Below are positions 1 through 8,399 of a stretch of DNA of 64,000 bases, in pieces (the stretch's first letter is position 1; each line of letters opens with the position of its first letter). The position numbers and the translations under genes were made by a program. The stretch comes from an uncultured Paracoccaceae bacterium. GTDB taxonomy: Bacteria; Pseudomonadota; Alphaproteobacteria; Rhodobacterales; Rhodobacteraceae. The notes below the pieces were generated by a model. That model saw nothing but the letters and a program-made list of their open reading frames with translations, searched no databases and was not told the DNA's origin. The stretch is from NCBI GenBank assembly GCA_913041145.1, contig CAJWHE010000002.1, positions 1 to 64,000 on the forward strand. The letters are read 5' to 3'.

Positions 1-175
1 GGTTATTAGATAGACCCAGATAATTATTTGCACATAAGTTAATTACCTTAGAGCCGTCCTCAAGCGCCACTATTCTAGATTGTGGCGTAGTAATAATTCT
101 TTCTGTCTTAAACAAACCTTCAGAGTGAATGTTACTTAATTCAGATTTTATATGTGAAATGAAATCAGTGCTCAT
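1..175 (-). CDS. kbl: 2-amino-3-ketobutyrate CoA ligase (glycine C-acetyltransferase), N-terminal part
   Basis: Partial gene: the ATG is at 175 and the frame stays open to the window edge, giving 58 residues. The translation has the alpha-oxoamine synthase N-terminus, a short amphipathic start followed by the segment NLCANNYLGLS, which is highly characteristic of Kbl. The family is PLP-dependent and cleaves 2-amino-3-ketobutyrate with CoA to glycine and acetyl-CoA in threonine breakdown. It lies 34 bases after the SDR gene on the same strand, so it is probably the last visible gene of that operon. The PLP lysine lies outside the window. A related 8-amino-7-oxononanoate synthase is possible but fits less well. 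Confidence 0.85.
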   Translation of the reverse strand, partial: MSTDFISHIKSELSNIHSEGLFKTERIITTPQSRIVALEDGSKVINLCANNYLGLSNN

Positions 176-209
176 ACTACTTTACTACCCACCTTATTAC
201 TTTTCCTAT

Positions 210-1007
210 TTATAATTTATCACGATTAATTATTCCTGCTGACAAAAAACCTCCATCAACTCCTAAAATATGACCATTTATATAGCGTGCCTGTTCACTC
301 GCCAGAAAAATTGCAGCAAAAGCTGTTTCATCAGGTGTACCATAACGGTTCATAGGAATAGCCGATTGGTAAGTTTGTCTCGTTTCATTTGAATGCATCT
401 CAGCAACCAATTCAGTATCTATTGCACCTGGCGCAAGAGCATTCACAGTAATTCCAAATTCAGCCAACTCAACAGCCATCACTTTCGTAAGAGCTATTAC
501 ACCTCCCTTAGCCGCACCATAGGCGGCTCTACCAGTTCCACCTCTTAAACCTGCGGTAGAGGCCAAGTTAACAATCCTGCCATATCCGAGCTTTTTCATT
601 TCTTTGGCAGCAGCTTGGCAACAATAAAAGGTTCCAGATAGATCAATATCAATTAAATGCTTCCACTCTTCTGGAGTAGTTTCCAAAAAACTACGTTCAA
701 TTCCGACACCAGCACTATGGACTAAAATATCAATTTTTCCCCACTTATTTATTACTTTCTCTACCATTCTATTTGCATCAGTAGGGTTTTGTACATCCAC
801 TTTTATAGCAAAAGATTTTGTACTCTTCATTAACTTAACACTATCCAGAGCTCTTTTTTCGTTCAGATCAGCTATAACTACTTTTGCTCCCAATTCGTAT
901 AATTGTTTGGCCACGGCAAAACCAATACCACTTGCTCCACCTGTTATAAGAGCTACTTGGCCTCTAAAATCCAACCCAGCAAAGGGTTTTTTATCTACTG
1001 AAAGCAA
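210..1007 (-). CDS. Short-chain dehydrogenase/reductase (SDR family)
   Basis: A classical SDR of 265 residues, the usual length. The nucleotide-binding motif TGGASGIG is at residues 22-29, the NAG-equivalent reads HSAG, the catalytic Ser is in NLAST and the Tyr/Lys pair is in AAYGAAKGG. The start is a TTG at 1007 with a strong AGGAGAAG ribosome site 6 bases upstream. It follows the threonine/serine dehydratase and precedes kbl on the same strand. An oxidoreductase next to Kbl could act on a 3-hydroxy amino acid or another hydroxy acid, but the known SDR-type threonine dehydrogenases are extended SDRs and this is a classical one. The substrate is therefore unknown. Confidence 0.85.
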   Translation of the reverse strand: MLSVDKKPFAGLDFRGQVALITGGASGIGFAVAKQLYELGAKVVIADLNEKRALDSVKLMKSTKSFAIKVDVQNPTDANRMVEKVINKWGKIDILVHSAGVGIERSFLETTPEEWKHLIDIDLSGTFYCCQAAAKEMKKLGYGRIVNLASTAGLRGGTGRAAYGAAKGGVIALTKVMAVELAEFGITVNALAPGAIDTELVAEMHSNETRQTYQSAIPMNRYGTPDETAFAAIFLASEQARYINGHILGVDGGFLSAGIINRDKL

Positions 1008-1040
1008 AAACTTCTCCTACATATAAACTATCCAATTTAA

Positions 1041-2024
1041 TTATAATTGTTCTAGCAGTACGTTATATCTGGTCAAACTGATATTAGATCCACAAGCTAT
1101 TATCCCAACTGATCGACCTAAAACCTCATCCTTCAAAGGTCCAAGAATAGCTGCTAAAGAAGCTGCACAAGCGGGTTCTGCTGTAATACTCAAAATATCC
1201 TGATAATAGTTCATACTTTCTAGTAATTCATGATCAGACACTCTCACAATTTTATCAACAAACTTTTTTGCTATCGAAAATGAATGTGGCAAAGTTACTG
1301 GAGACCCTAGGCTATCTGCTATCGTATTAACTGTTCCTAATGATACTGGCTTCCCAACCTTAAAACTTTCGAATAGGCCTGCTGCACCAAAAGGCTCAAC
1401 ACCAACTACCATAGCCCTTGGGTTAGATTTTTTAATCATGCATGCCATCCCACTAATTAAGCCACCACCACCTACTGGAATTACAAATAAATCAATTTCA
1501 GGGCTTTGTTCAATATATTCAGCCGCACATGTAGCTGAACCCAGAGTCATATTCTCTCCCTCAAACGGATGCATCATCACTCTTTGGTCACTGTCGGCCA
1601 GAGAGCTCATGACTTTGAAAGAATCCCCGATGTCCTCGCATAAAATAACTTCAGCCCCAACAGAACGGCAACCCTCTATTCGATATGGATCAGTTGTTTT
1701 CGGCATTGTGATCTTTGCTGTAACACCAGCGGCAGCAGCTGCCCACGAAACTGCTAAAGCATGGTTCCCACCACTTGCTGCAACAACCCCCTGCTTTTTT
1801 TGTTCACTTGATAAATTTTGAATACCTAAGTAGGCGCCTCTTGCTTTAAAAGACCCCGCTTGTTGAAAGAGTTCTAACTTAACAGACACATTGGTATCTC
1901 TGGGTAACACTTCCATCCAGCGATCCGACTTTAATGGTATTACTGGGGTTTTTATAAGATTCTGTTTTATTATAGAGCGCGCCAAATTGATTTTTGAAAT
2001 TGTAGGTCCTAACTCAGTACTCAT
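1041..2024 (-). CDS. Threonine/serine dehydratase-like PLP enzyme
   Basis: A fold-type II PLP enzyme of 327 residues. The PLP lysine is in SFKARGA (Lys60), the asparagine motif is SGGNHA, and the phosphate-binding glycine loop PVGGGGLISG is near residue 184. There is no C-terminal ACT domain, so this is the short, catabolic or unregulated type rather than biosynthetic IlvA. Expected chemistry is deamination of threonine or serine to 2-oxobutyrate or pyruvate; serine racemase and hydroxyaspartate dehydratase share the fold. It sits between an AbrB membrane protein and an SDR-kbl pair, so the operon appears to handle hydroxy amino acids. Confidence 0.85.
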   Translation of the reverse strand: MSTELGPTISKINLARSIIKQNLIKTPVIPLKSDRWMEVLPRDTNVSVKLELFQQAGSFKARGAYLGIQNLSSEQKKQGVVAASGGNHALAVSWAAAAAGVTAKITMPKTTDPYRIEGCRSVGAEVILCEDIGDSFKVMSSLADSDQRVMMHPFEGENMTLGSATCAAEYIEQSPEIDLFVIPVGGGGLISGMACMIKKSNPRAMVVGVEPFGAAGLFESFKVGKPVSLGTVNTIADSLGSPVTLPHSFSIAKKFVDKIVRVSDHELLESMNYYQDILSITAEPACAASLAAILGPLKDEVLGRSVGIIACGSNISLTRYNVLLEQL

Positions 2025-2060
2025 AAATATAATCCACTTTCTCTTTAAACAAACGTTCCT

Positions 2061-3131
2061 TCACACTTTAATCAAACCTAATCGCTTTCTTAATAAGGTA
2101 AGACCAAAAACCGTCAAAATAATCCTATATAAATGGTGCAGTGTAACAGTTGCTGGATTAGCCGAAAGGCTTAAAGCAATTAGAGACATCTCTGTAACAC
2201 CCCCAGGTGCAAAACATATCAAAAGGACATTCACGGGGATTGAAGTGCTTGGTATTATAATAAAACACAGTAAAAGTCCAATAGCTAACATCGAAATAAC
2301 AGAGACCAAGCTCAAACCAACCGCTCTGTATAATATCGACTTATCTATACCAAGAAACCTACAACCCAAGCCTGCACCAACTACTATTTGAGAAATTACT
2401 AGCATAAAATCTGGTAAATAAATTGGACCTATACCCGTTAAGTTTATAGCGGCAGTTAACAGTAGAGGTCCCATCAAATGTCCAGCGGGAAGCCTTAGCT
2501 TAGGACCAATATATAATCCCAGAACTGCTAATAAGAGTACTAATGCATAATTACTTGGGAAGTCTAACTTTGTGGTTACCTCCGGGAGCTTTATCCCACT
2601 TGCACTTCCTACTGGCTCACCAATCCAGATAGACATAAAAACTGGCACTAGAATAATAACAAATATTATTCGAAGAAACTGTTGAACGGTAAGTACTCTA
2701 ATATCACATCCTGCTTCTTCACCCATGGAAATACTCTCCATCAAACCTCCGGGAGCTCCACAGAAAAAAGCTGTTGATTTATCGTAATGACCAATTTTGT
2801 AAAATATAAAAAAATTTGATGCGTGTGCCAAAATGACAAAAAATGAGATGGCAATCAAAGATGGTAACATTTGAGGTGCTTGATTAATAAGCGCCCAATT
2901 TACTTGGGATCCAATCATAATGCCTATAAAAGCCATAAAAAATTTCCTGAAGTTTGCTGGAAATTCGTAATTTTCTGGTAAGGCACTTTTTCTCAAACTT
3001 ACAGCTAGAGCTACAAATAAAAGGCTTCCAAGCATCCAGGGCATAGGCAACCCGATTGTCTCAGCAAGTAATCCACCAGCAGCCCCAATTGGTAATAAAA
3101 ACCCTGTAGTCAGATAGAATTTTATATTCAC
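2061..3131 (-). CDS. AbrB-family integral membrane protein
   Basis: A 356-residue, very hydrophobic protein with about ten predicted membrane segments and internal pseudo-repetition: a glycine-rich PWMLG segment near residue 31 and GHLMGPLL in the second half. This matches the AbrB membrane family (PF05145), often annotated as a putative transporter or 'ammonia monooxygenase' and unrelated to the Bacillus AbrB regulator. No substrate is established. The start is a GTG at 3131 with GAGAGGG upstream. It lies between a BVMO-type monooxygenase and a PLP dehydratase on the same strand, which suggests import or export of a substrate of this operon. Confidence 0.75.
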   Translation of the reverse strand: MNIKFYLTTGFLLPIGAAGGLLAETIGLPMPWMLGSLLFVALAVSLRKSALPENYEFPANFRKFFMAFIGIMIGSQVNWALINQAPQMLPSLIAISFFVILAHASNFFIFYKIGHYDKSTAFFCGAPGGLMESISMGEEAGCDIRVLTVQQFLRIIFVIILVPVFMSIWIGEPVGSASGIKLPEVTTKLDFPSNYALVLLLAVLGLYIGPKLRLPAGHLMGPLLLTAAINLTGIGPIYLPDFMLVISQIVVGAGLGCRFLGIDKSILYRAVGLSLVSVISMLAIGLLLCFIIIPSTSIPVNVLLICFAPGGVTEMSLIALSLSANPATVTLHHLYRIILTVFGLTLLRKRLGLIKV

Positions 3132-3178
3132 AAAAGCCCTCTCAAAAGTAGTCTTTTAGCTCTAACTTATCTAGGAAT

Positions 3179-4783
3179 TTAAGAAAGAATAAATCCAGTG
3201 TATCCTTCTTCTGCAATGCTATCACAAATATCTCTATAGTTATTCAAACCACCAGTATAAGGCATAAAGACTTGTGGTTTTCCTGGAATATTTGCACCCA
3301 AGTACCATGAATGCTTCGTTTTAGGTAACAATGTTTTGTTCGCCGTTTCATTAACATGCTCAACCCAGCCTTTCATTGCTTGAGAGCTTGCTTCAATAGT
3401 TTTTAAATTATTTTCTTCTAAATGAGAAATGCATTCTGTCACCCACTCAACATGTTGTTCAATTGCGCGTGGCATGTTTGTTAAAACTGAAGGGCTACCA
3501 GGACCAGTTAACATAAACATGTTAGGGAACCCTGCTACCTGCAATCCAAGATAGGTTTGAGGGCCACCGCTCCAAGTGTCTCTGAGGTTTAATGTACTTC
3601 GACCTTTAATATCTATTTTTAAAAGTGAGCCTGTCATTGCATCAAACCCAGTGGCAAAAACAATTATATCCAGTGGAAAACTAGTAGATTCAGTTCTAAT
3701 ACCGTTATCATAAATATCTTTTAACGGATCTGCCCGAATATCTATAAGTTCAACTGATTTTTTATTAAATGTTTCAAAATAATTGGTGTCAATTGGAGGT
3801 CTCTTAGTAGAAAACGGATGATCTATACTTGAAAGAGTTTCTGCTTTTAAAGGATCTTTAACAGTAGACTTTATCTTATCCTTTATAAAGTCTGACATTA
3901 TATTATTAGATTTAATGTCTGTTAAAATATCATCGAAACATTCTCGAAAACCAAGACCTCCCGCCACCCAAGCCGCATTCAGGATCTCTAACCGTTCTTT
4001 TTCTGGTGTATCAAAGCAATGTTCTGAGGGTGAAGGCCAAGCATGCCCTCCACGACTCAAAAGCATTTTCTCTAACCACTCAGAGGTTTTTGTTTTGAAA
4101 TTTTTTACAAACTCATCAGTTAATTTCTGATTTCGGGCTGGAATACTATAGTTAGGTGTTCGTTGGAAAACTGTTACTTTTTCTGCTGACTCTGCTATAA
4201 CTGGAATAGCCTGAATTCCAGAGGACCCTGTTCCGATGACCCCAACCTTTTTATTTTTAAACACTACTTCTTCATGAGGCCATTCCCCAGTATGGTAAAT
4301 ATCTCCGTTAAAATTAACTATTCCTGGTATGCTGGGCTTATTGGCAGAGGACAAACAACCAACCGCATTTATGACATATCGAGTTTTATAAGTCTTACCA
4401 CTATCTGAGCGTACCAACCAAATATTTTCATCTTCTAAAAAATCCATATTTGTTATTTTATTATTAAAGCTAATATCGCTCCTGAGTTTAAGATGATCAG
4501 TGGCAAAATTTAAATATTTTAAAATTTCAACTTGACCAGGATAACGCTCACTCCATTCCCATTTTTGTAATAATTCATCTGAAAAATAGTAACAGTAGGT
4601 ATGACTTTCAGAATCGCATCTAGCACCTGGGTATCTATTCCAATACCATGTGCCTCCCACATCTTCTGCAGCCTCAAAAATATGAGCCGATATTCCTAAC
4701 TCATCTCGAAGTTTATAGAGCTGGTATAGACCGGAAAATCCAGCACCTATGATTATTGCATCAAAATCAACTTCCTGTTTCAC
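3179..4783 (-). CDS. Flavin-containing monooxygenase, Baeyer-Villiger type
   Basis: A 534-residue protein with an FAD-binding GAGFSG near residues 13-18, a second Rossmann motif (GTGSSGIQ) for NADPH, and between them FNGDIYHTGEWP at residues 158-169. This matches the type I Baeyer-Villiger fingerprint FxGxxxHTxxWP exactly. Length and order agree with cyclohexanone or phenylacetone monooxygenases, which insert oxygen next to a ketone. The start is a GTG at 4783. It is the first gene of the leftward operon and is transcribed away from the long palindrome at 4946. The substrate cannot be read from sequence; no dedicated esterase or lactonase is adjacent. Confidence 0.88.
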   Translation of the reverse strand: MKQEVDFDAIIIGAGFSGLYQLYKLRDELGISAHIFEAAEDVGGTWYWNRYPGARCDSESHTYCYYFSDELLQKWEWSERYPGQVEILKYLNFATDHLKLRSDISFNNKITNMDFLEDENIWLVRSDSGKTYKTRYVINAVGCLSSANKPSIPGIVNFNGDIYHTGEWPHEEVVFKNKKVGVIGTGSSGIQAIPVIAESAEKVTVFQRTPNYSIPARNQKLTDEFVKNFKTKTSEWLEKMLLSRGGHAWPSPSEHCFDTPEKERLEILNAAWVAGGLGFRECFDDILTDIKSNNIMSDFIKDKIKSTVKDPLKAETLSSIDHPFSTKRPPIDTNYFETFNKKSVELIDIRADPLKDIYDNGIRTESTSFPLDIIVFATGFDAMTGSLLKIDIKGRSTLNLRDTWSGGPQTYLGLQVAGFPNMFMLTGPGSPSVLTNMPRAIEQHVEWVTECISHLEENNLKTIEASSQAMKGWVEHVNETANKTLLPKTKHSWYLGANIPGKPQVFMPYTGGLNNYRDICDSIAEEGYTGFILS

Positions 4784-4945
4784 TTTAAGATATCTCTTAT
4801 TTGTTATAGAATGTTGACACCCTATAAAGAATAAACTGAATCAGCAACAAGCTATAAAATAAGAATGGTAAATAACTAACTACTCCTATAAATTTTACCT
4901 AAGTGCTTAATAGCCACACACCAAAATTTAATATTAGGGCATCAG

Positions 4946-4989
4946 TTAAGTGTTTAGGGTAAATAAACTTATTTACCCTAAACACTTAA
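4946..4989. repeat. Perfect 21-bp inverted repeat with 2-base spacer
   Basis: Left arm 4946-4966 and right arm 4969-4989 are exact reverse complements around AC; the arms begin TTAAGTGTTTAGGG and end CCCTAAACACTTAA. The palindrome lies between the divergent BVMO and dehydrogenase genes and ends 19 bases before the ATG at 5009. It could be a large operator, a leader-RNA hairpin, or a bidirectional terminator remnant. No long U-run follows on either strand, which argues against a simple terminator. Confidence 0.9.
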
Positions 4990-5008
4990 AGAAAAGGAAA
5001 ATTAGAAG

Positions 5009-5923
5009 ATGGTACACGGTAAATTAAATCCGGATGTGCTCAGTAGTAAACCTATAGGTTTTATTGGCCTTGGCGCGATGGGAGGGGGAATGGTAAAAAA
5101 TTTTCTTAAGGAAAATTTAACTGTTTTGGCGTATGATATCTCAACAAACGTTAGGGAAGAGTACACCCAACTTGGAGCGATTTTTGAGGATAGCCCAGCA
5201 ATCATCGCAAGTAAGGTGAATAGGTTGTTTTTATGTCTTCCCTTTAGTCAGGAAGTTGAGTCTGTACTCCTTGGTTCAGATGGGGTTATGACAAGTAACA
5301 ATTTAGGTTTAATGGTACTAGATACATCGACACTCTACTCGCAGGACTCAATTAAATTTCAATTAGAGTTAAAAAAATATGGAATTTCTTACAATGATTG
5401 CCCTGTTTCTGGCCTTCCACATAAAGCAAACGATGGATCATTGACCACAATGTTTGGTGGTTCAAAGGAAGAGTTTCAGTTATTTAATCCATACCTTAAA
5501 ATTATAGGAGATTTTATATTACATTGTGGACCAGTTGGTTCAGGCCAAATGATGAAAGCTTTTAACAATGTATTATATAATATAAACATTGCTGGTCTTT
5601 CAGAAATTTTTTCAATTGCTGTAAAATCTGGCCTTGACCAAAATGCCGTACAACAACTTTTAGTTTCTGGTTCATGTAAAAGTTTTGCTTCTGAGTATTT
5701 TGTACCAAAAATGGTAAATAGAGTCTTTACTGGGGACTACAAAATGGTGGCTGCCTTAAAGGACATTGAAAATGTCAAAAACACGACTGAAAAGCTTAAT
5801 ATTGATACACCAATGTTTAGTTCTATGGTCAAAACATATATGGAAGCTATTGAAATGGGTTTTGGAAAAGAATCAAAAAGTGCTATGCTTAAGGTCTATG
5901 AAGAAAAGCTTGAACACAGTTAG
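5009..5923 (+). CDS. Beta-hydroxyacid dehydrogenase (3-hydroxyisobutyrate dehydrogenase family)
   Basis: A 304-residue NAD(P)-dependent dehydrogenase. The dinucleotide loop GLGAMGGG is at residues 20-27, the substrate-binding segment DCPVSGLP at 130-137 (family norm D-x-P-V-S-G-G), and the catalytic region GSGQMMKAFNN gives Lys183 and Asn187. The family oxidises 3-hydroxyisobutyrate, tartronate semialdehyde, 6-phosphogluconate or related acids. It is followed 36 bases later by a THI5-like protein on the same strand, so the two are probably co-transcribed. The leader contains the 21-bp inverted repeat. The specific substrate is unknown. Confidence 0.85.
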   Translation: MVHGKLNPDVLSSKPIGFIGLGAMGGGMVKNFLKENLTVLAYDISTNVREEYTQLGAIFEDSPAIIASKVNRLFLCLPFSQEVESVLLGSDGVMTSNNLGLMVLDTSTLYSQDSIKFQLELKKYGISYNDCPVSGLPHKANDGSLTTMFGGSKEEFQLFNPYLKIIGDFILHCGPVGSGQMMKAFNNVLYNINIAGLSEIFSIAVKSGLDQNAVQQLLVSGSCKSFASEYFVPKMVNRVFTGDYKMVAALKDIENVKNTTEKLNIDTPMFSSMVKTYMEAIEMGFGKESKSAMLKVYEEKLEHS

Positions 5924-5959
5924 AAAAATTAAAATATAAACCTCAAGACAGGACATTAA

Positions 5960-6841
5960 ATGGATCAAATAAACATTCAATTTACACTATTCTCTGCTTT
6001 TTATTCCCCGTTAATATCAACAATGACGGGGGGATTTTTAAAGGACGAGGGCCTAGAGTATAATTGGTCCATTGCTCAGGCTGGTGTCTCAGCTTTAGGG
6101 CAACTAGAAAATGGTTCTGCTCACGTCGTACAATCAGCACTTAGTCAAGGTTTTAAAACTTTAGAAGAAGGGAAAGAACCCTTTTGCGTACATTTTGCCC
6201 AAGTAAATGAGATGGATGGGTTTTTTCTTACTGGTCGAGAACCATGCTCTGATTTTAGTTGGGATAACCTTAAAGGTGCTGACGTTTTAGTTCATCACGG
6301 TGAGCAGCCAATGGCGATGTTTAAATATGCATGCCATAAAGAAAATATTGATATTAGTGCTATAAATATTATTAACGCAGGTAATGCCTCTGAGATGGAT
6401 ATAGCTTTTCGTAATGGCCAGGGCATGTATATTCATCAACAAGGACCAGCCCCACAACAACTTCAATTTGAGGGTGTTGGGTATATTGTAGCTCAGTTAG
6501 GAAGTATTATTGGGCCCTGTGGTTTTTCCAGTCTAGCTGCAACTTCAGATTGGTTAGAAACGGATATGGCCACCGCTTTTTTAAGGGCATACAAAAAAAC
6601 TCGCTTATACCTTATTGAAACTCCAGCGTCTGAAATTGCAGCTGCCGAAGCAGAATTGTTTCCATCTGTAGATTTAGAAGTATTGTCTAATTGTATTGAA
6701 ACATATCAAAAACTTGGTTGCTGGACTCCTCACATAAATATAACTCACTCTGCCTTTGAATCTACCCTAGACATCTTTGAATATAATAACTTAATCAAAA
6801 CTCGCCATTCTTATGATTCAGTATGTAGAAGTATACTGTAA
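5960..6841 (+). CDS. THI5/NMT1-like (periplasmic-binding-protein fold) protein without signal peptide
   Basis: A 293-residue protein resembling the NMT1/THI5 and SsuA/TauA binding-protein fold: an N-terminal beta strand, an FxPL-like segment (FYSPLISTMTGGFLKDEGL), an ENGSAHV segment and a central FLTGREP. Unlike ABC substrate-binding proteins it has no signal peptide or lipobox, so it appears cytoplasmic, and no permease or ATPase is nearby. It may be an enzyme or ligand-sensing protein on this fold, as in the THI5 and phthalate-decarboxylase-like relatives. It probably forms an operon with the upstream dehydrogenase. The role is an open question. Confidence 0.6.
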   Translation: MDQINIQFTLFSAFYSPLISTMTGGFLKDEGLEYNWSIAQAGVSALGQLENGSAHVVQSALSQGFKTLEEGKEPFCVHFAQVNEMDGFFLTGREPCSDFSWDNLKGADVLVHHGEQPMAMFKYACHKENIDISAINIINAGNASEMDIAFRNGQGMYIHQQGPAPQQLQFEGVGYIVAQLGSIIGPCGFSSLAATSDWLETDMATAFLRAYKKTRLYLIETPASEIAAAEAELFPSVDLEVLSNCIETYQKLGCWTPHINITHSAFESTLDIFEYNNLIKTRHSYDSVCRSIL

Positions 6842-6876
6842 AATAAAGGATGTGTTCTGCAAAGGTTCAGAAAGTT

Positions 6877-8361
6877 TTAATATCTAATAGAAATTAATGC
6901 TTCTTGTTCATCAAAACTTTTAGCTGTTCCTAAAATATACCTATCAGGCCTAATTAAAACTGCCTCAACACTTAAATCATCAAGAAATTGATTTAGTCTT
7001 GGTTCAGCTATTGTATCAATACATAAAAATGGTAATTCACTAATATTAGCTAACAACCTCTTAATAGGGCTGCGAGAAATAAATACAGACTTATATCCAG
7101 ATAGATCATCCATTAGTTGATTTTTTGACAGTCTGGGTTGACTTGCAATTAACCCACGATGTTTCTTAAGGTTACTTCCAAGAAAAGAACCAAGTCCTAT
7201 GCCTAACTCTGGGTATAAAGATTTCATAGTGGTCCCATTTTTAGTGTTCTTCTTAGAACTCTCGAAAGCATTTGTAGGATCAGTAGCGTTAATCAAACCA
7301 CCTAGTTTTATAGCCGTATCAATATATTTCTGCACGTGAGGCACTCGCTCACTCTCATAAGTATCCAAAAGCCCTGCTTCCGCTTGATTTTTTATTTCAG
7401 CTACCAGCTTCCAGGCAAGATTAGCAACATCCCGTATACCTGCACACATCCCCTGTCCCATAAAAGGAGGCATTAAGTGAGCCGCATCCCCAGCAATAAA
7501 AAGACGCCCTTTCATCCACTTTTTTGAAACCATAGATCGAAATGTATAAACAGCTGTACGCTCAAGCTCAGCAACTTTTGGGTTTATCCATTTTTTTAAA
7601 ATCGACCACACCTTAGAAGGTTTAGTAAACTCTAGCTCACTCTCTTCATCAAGCAGCCTTATTTCCCAACGTCTGCGGTTTTTTGGCTGACCACAGTATG
7701 TAATCGGTCGTGTGTTGCTACAATGCTGAATCGTTCGATCACCTAATTCTGGAAGCTCCTCCTTTAAAAGTACGTCTGCTACAAGCCACCGCTCCTGAAA
7801 ACCACAATCGTGTTTTTCTTCCCCTATTACACTACGAATTATGGAGTTTGCCCCGTCACAACCAACTACATATTTTGATCTAACAGAGGTTGATAGTCCA
7901 GAACTCCTATCATTAAAAAAAACCTCTGCATAAAGTTTATTAGATGTTACAGACAAAACTTCCGTACCAAATTTCATATCAACAGTATCTATAGTATGAA
8001 GTTTTTCACGTAAAAGTGTTTCTAAGTCAGGTTGATGAAACCTATAACTAGGATACCAACCATGTCGTCCGATTTCTTTTGGTCGAGGCCAGTCTAAAAG
8101 AATATTATTTTCTTTATCTACAAACCTCATCCCTGAGTTTATTTGGACCATTTCTTTGAGTTTTTCGCTAATACCTATTGTCTGAAATACTCGCATGATT
8201 TCATCGTCAAAGTGTACGGCTCGCGGTAACGGATAAATTTCATCTTCTCGCTCTAATATAAGTACTCGCACCCCACCCAAAGCTAGTAAGTTAGCTAATG
8301 TTGCGCCAGTCGGTCCACAACCCACAACGACCACATCGGTATCAAAATCAGTATTTTTCAT
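6877..8361 (-). CDS. FAD-dependent aromatic hydroxylase, MhpA-like
   Basis: A class A flavoprotein monooxygenase of 494 residues. GxGxxG (VGCGPTGA) is near residues 13-20, the DG motif is in VVGCDGANS at 165-173, and the GD motif is GDAAH at 291-295 followed by LMPPFMGQGMCAGIRD, typical of the 3-(3-hydroxyphenyl)propionate hydroxylase (MhpA) and PHBH superfamily. It is shorter than E. coli MhpA (about 550), mainly in the C-terminal thioredoxin-like region. It would ortho-hydroxylate a phenolic acid using NAD(P)H and O2. It directly follows the ring-cleavage dioxygenase gene, so hydroxylation followed by extradiol cleavage is the likely logic. The actual phenolic substrate is inferred only. 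Confidence 0.82.
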   Translation of the reverse strand: MKNTDFDTDVVVVGCGPTGATLANLLALGGVRVLILEREDEIYPLPRAVHFDDEIMRVFQTIGISEKLKEMVQINSGMRFVDKENNILLDWPRPKEIGRHGWYPSYRFHQPDLETLLREKLHTIDTVDMKFGTEVLSVTSNKLYAEVFFNDRSSGLSTSVRSKYVVGCDGANSIIRSVIGEEKHDCGFQERWLVADVLLKEELPELGDRTIQHCSNTRPITYCGQPKNRRRWEIRLLDEESELEFTKPSKVWSILKKWINPKVAELERTAVYTFRSMVSKKWMKGRLFIAGDAAHLMPPFMGQGMCAGIRDVANLAWKLVAEIKNQAEAGLLDTYESERVPHVQKYIDTAIKLGGLINATDPTNAFESSKKNTKNGTTMKSLYPELGIGLGSFLGSNLKKHRGLIASQPRLSKNQLMDDLSGYKSVFISRSPIKRLLANISELPFLCIDTIAEPRLNQFLDDLSVEAVLIRPDRYILGTAKSFDEQEALISIRY

Positions 8362-8399
8362 ATTGCATTCAAACTTCTAACTAAAATAGCAACTCATTT

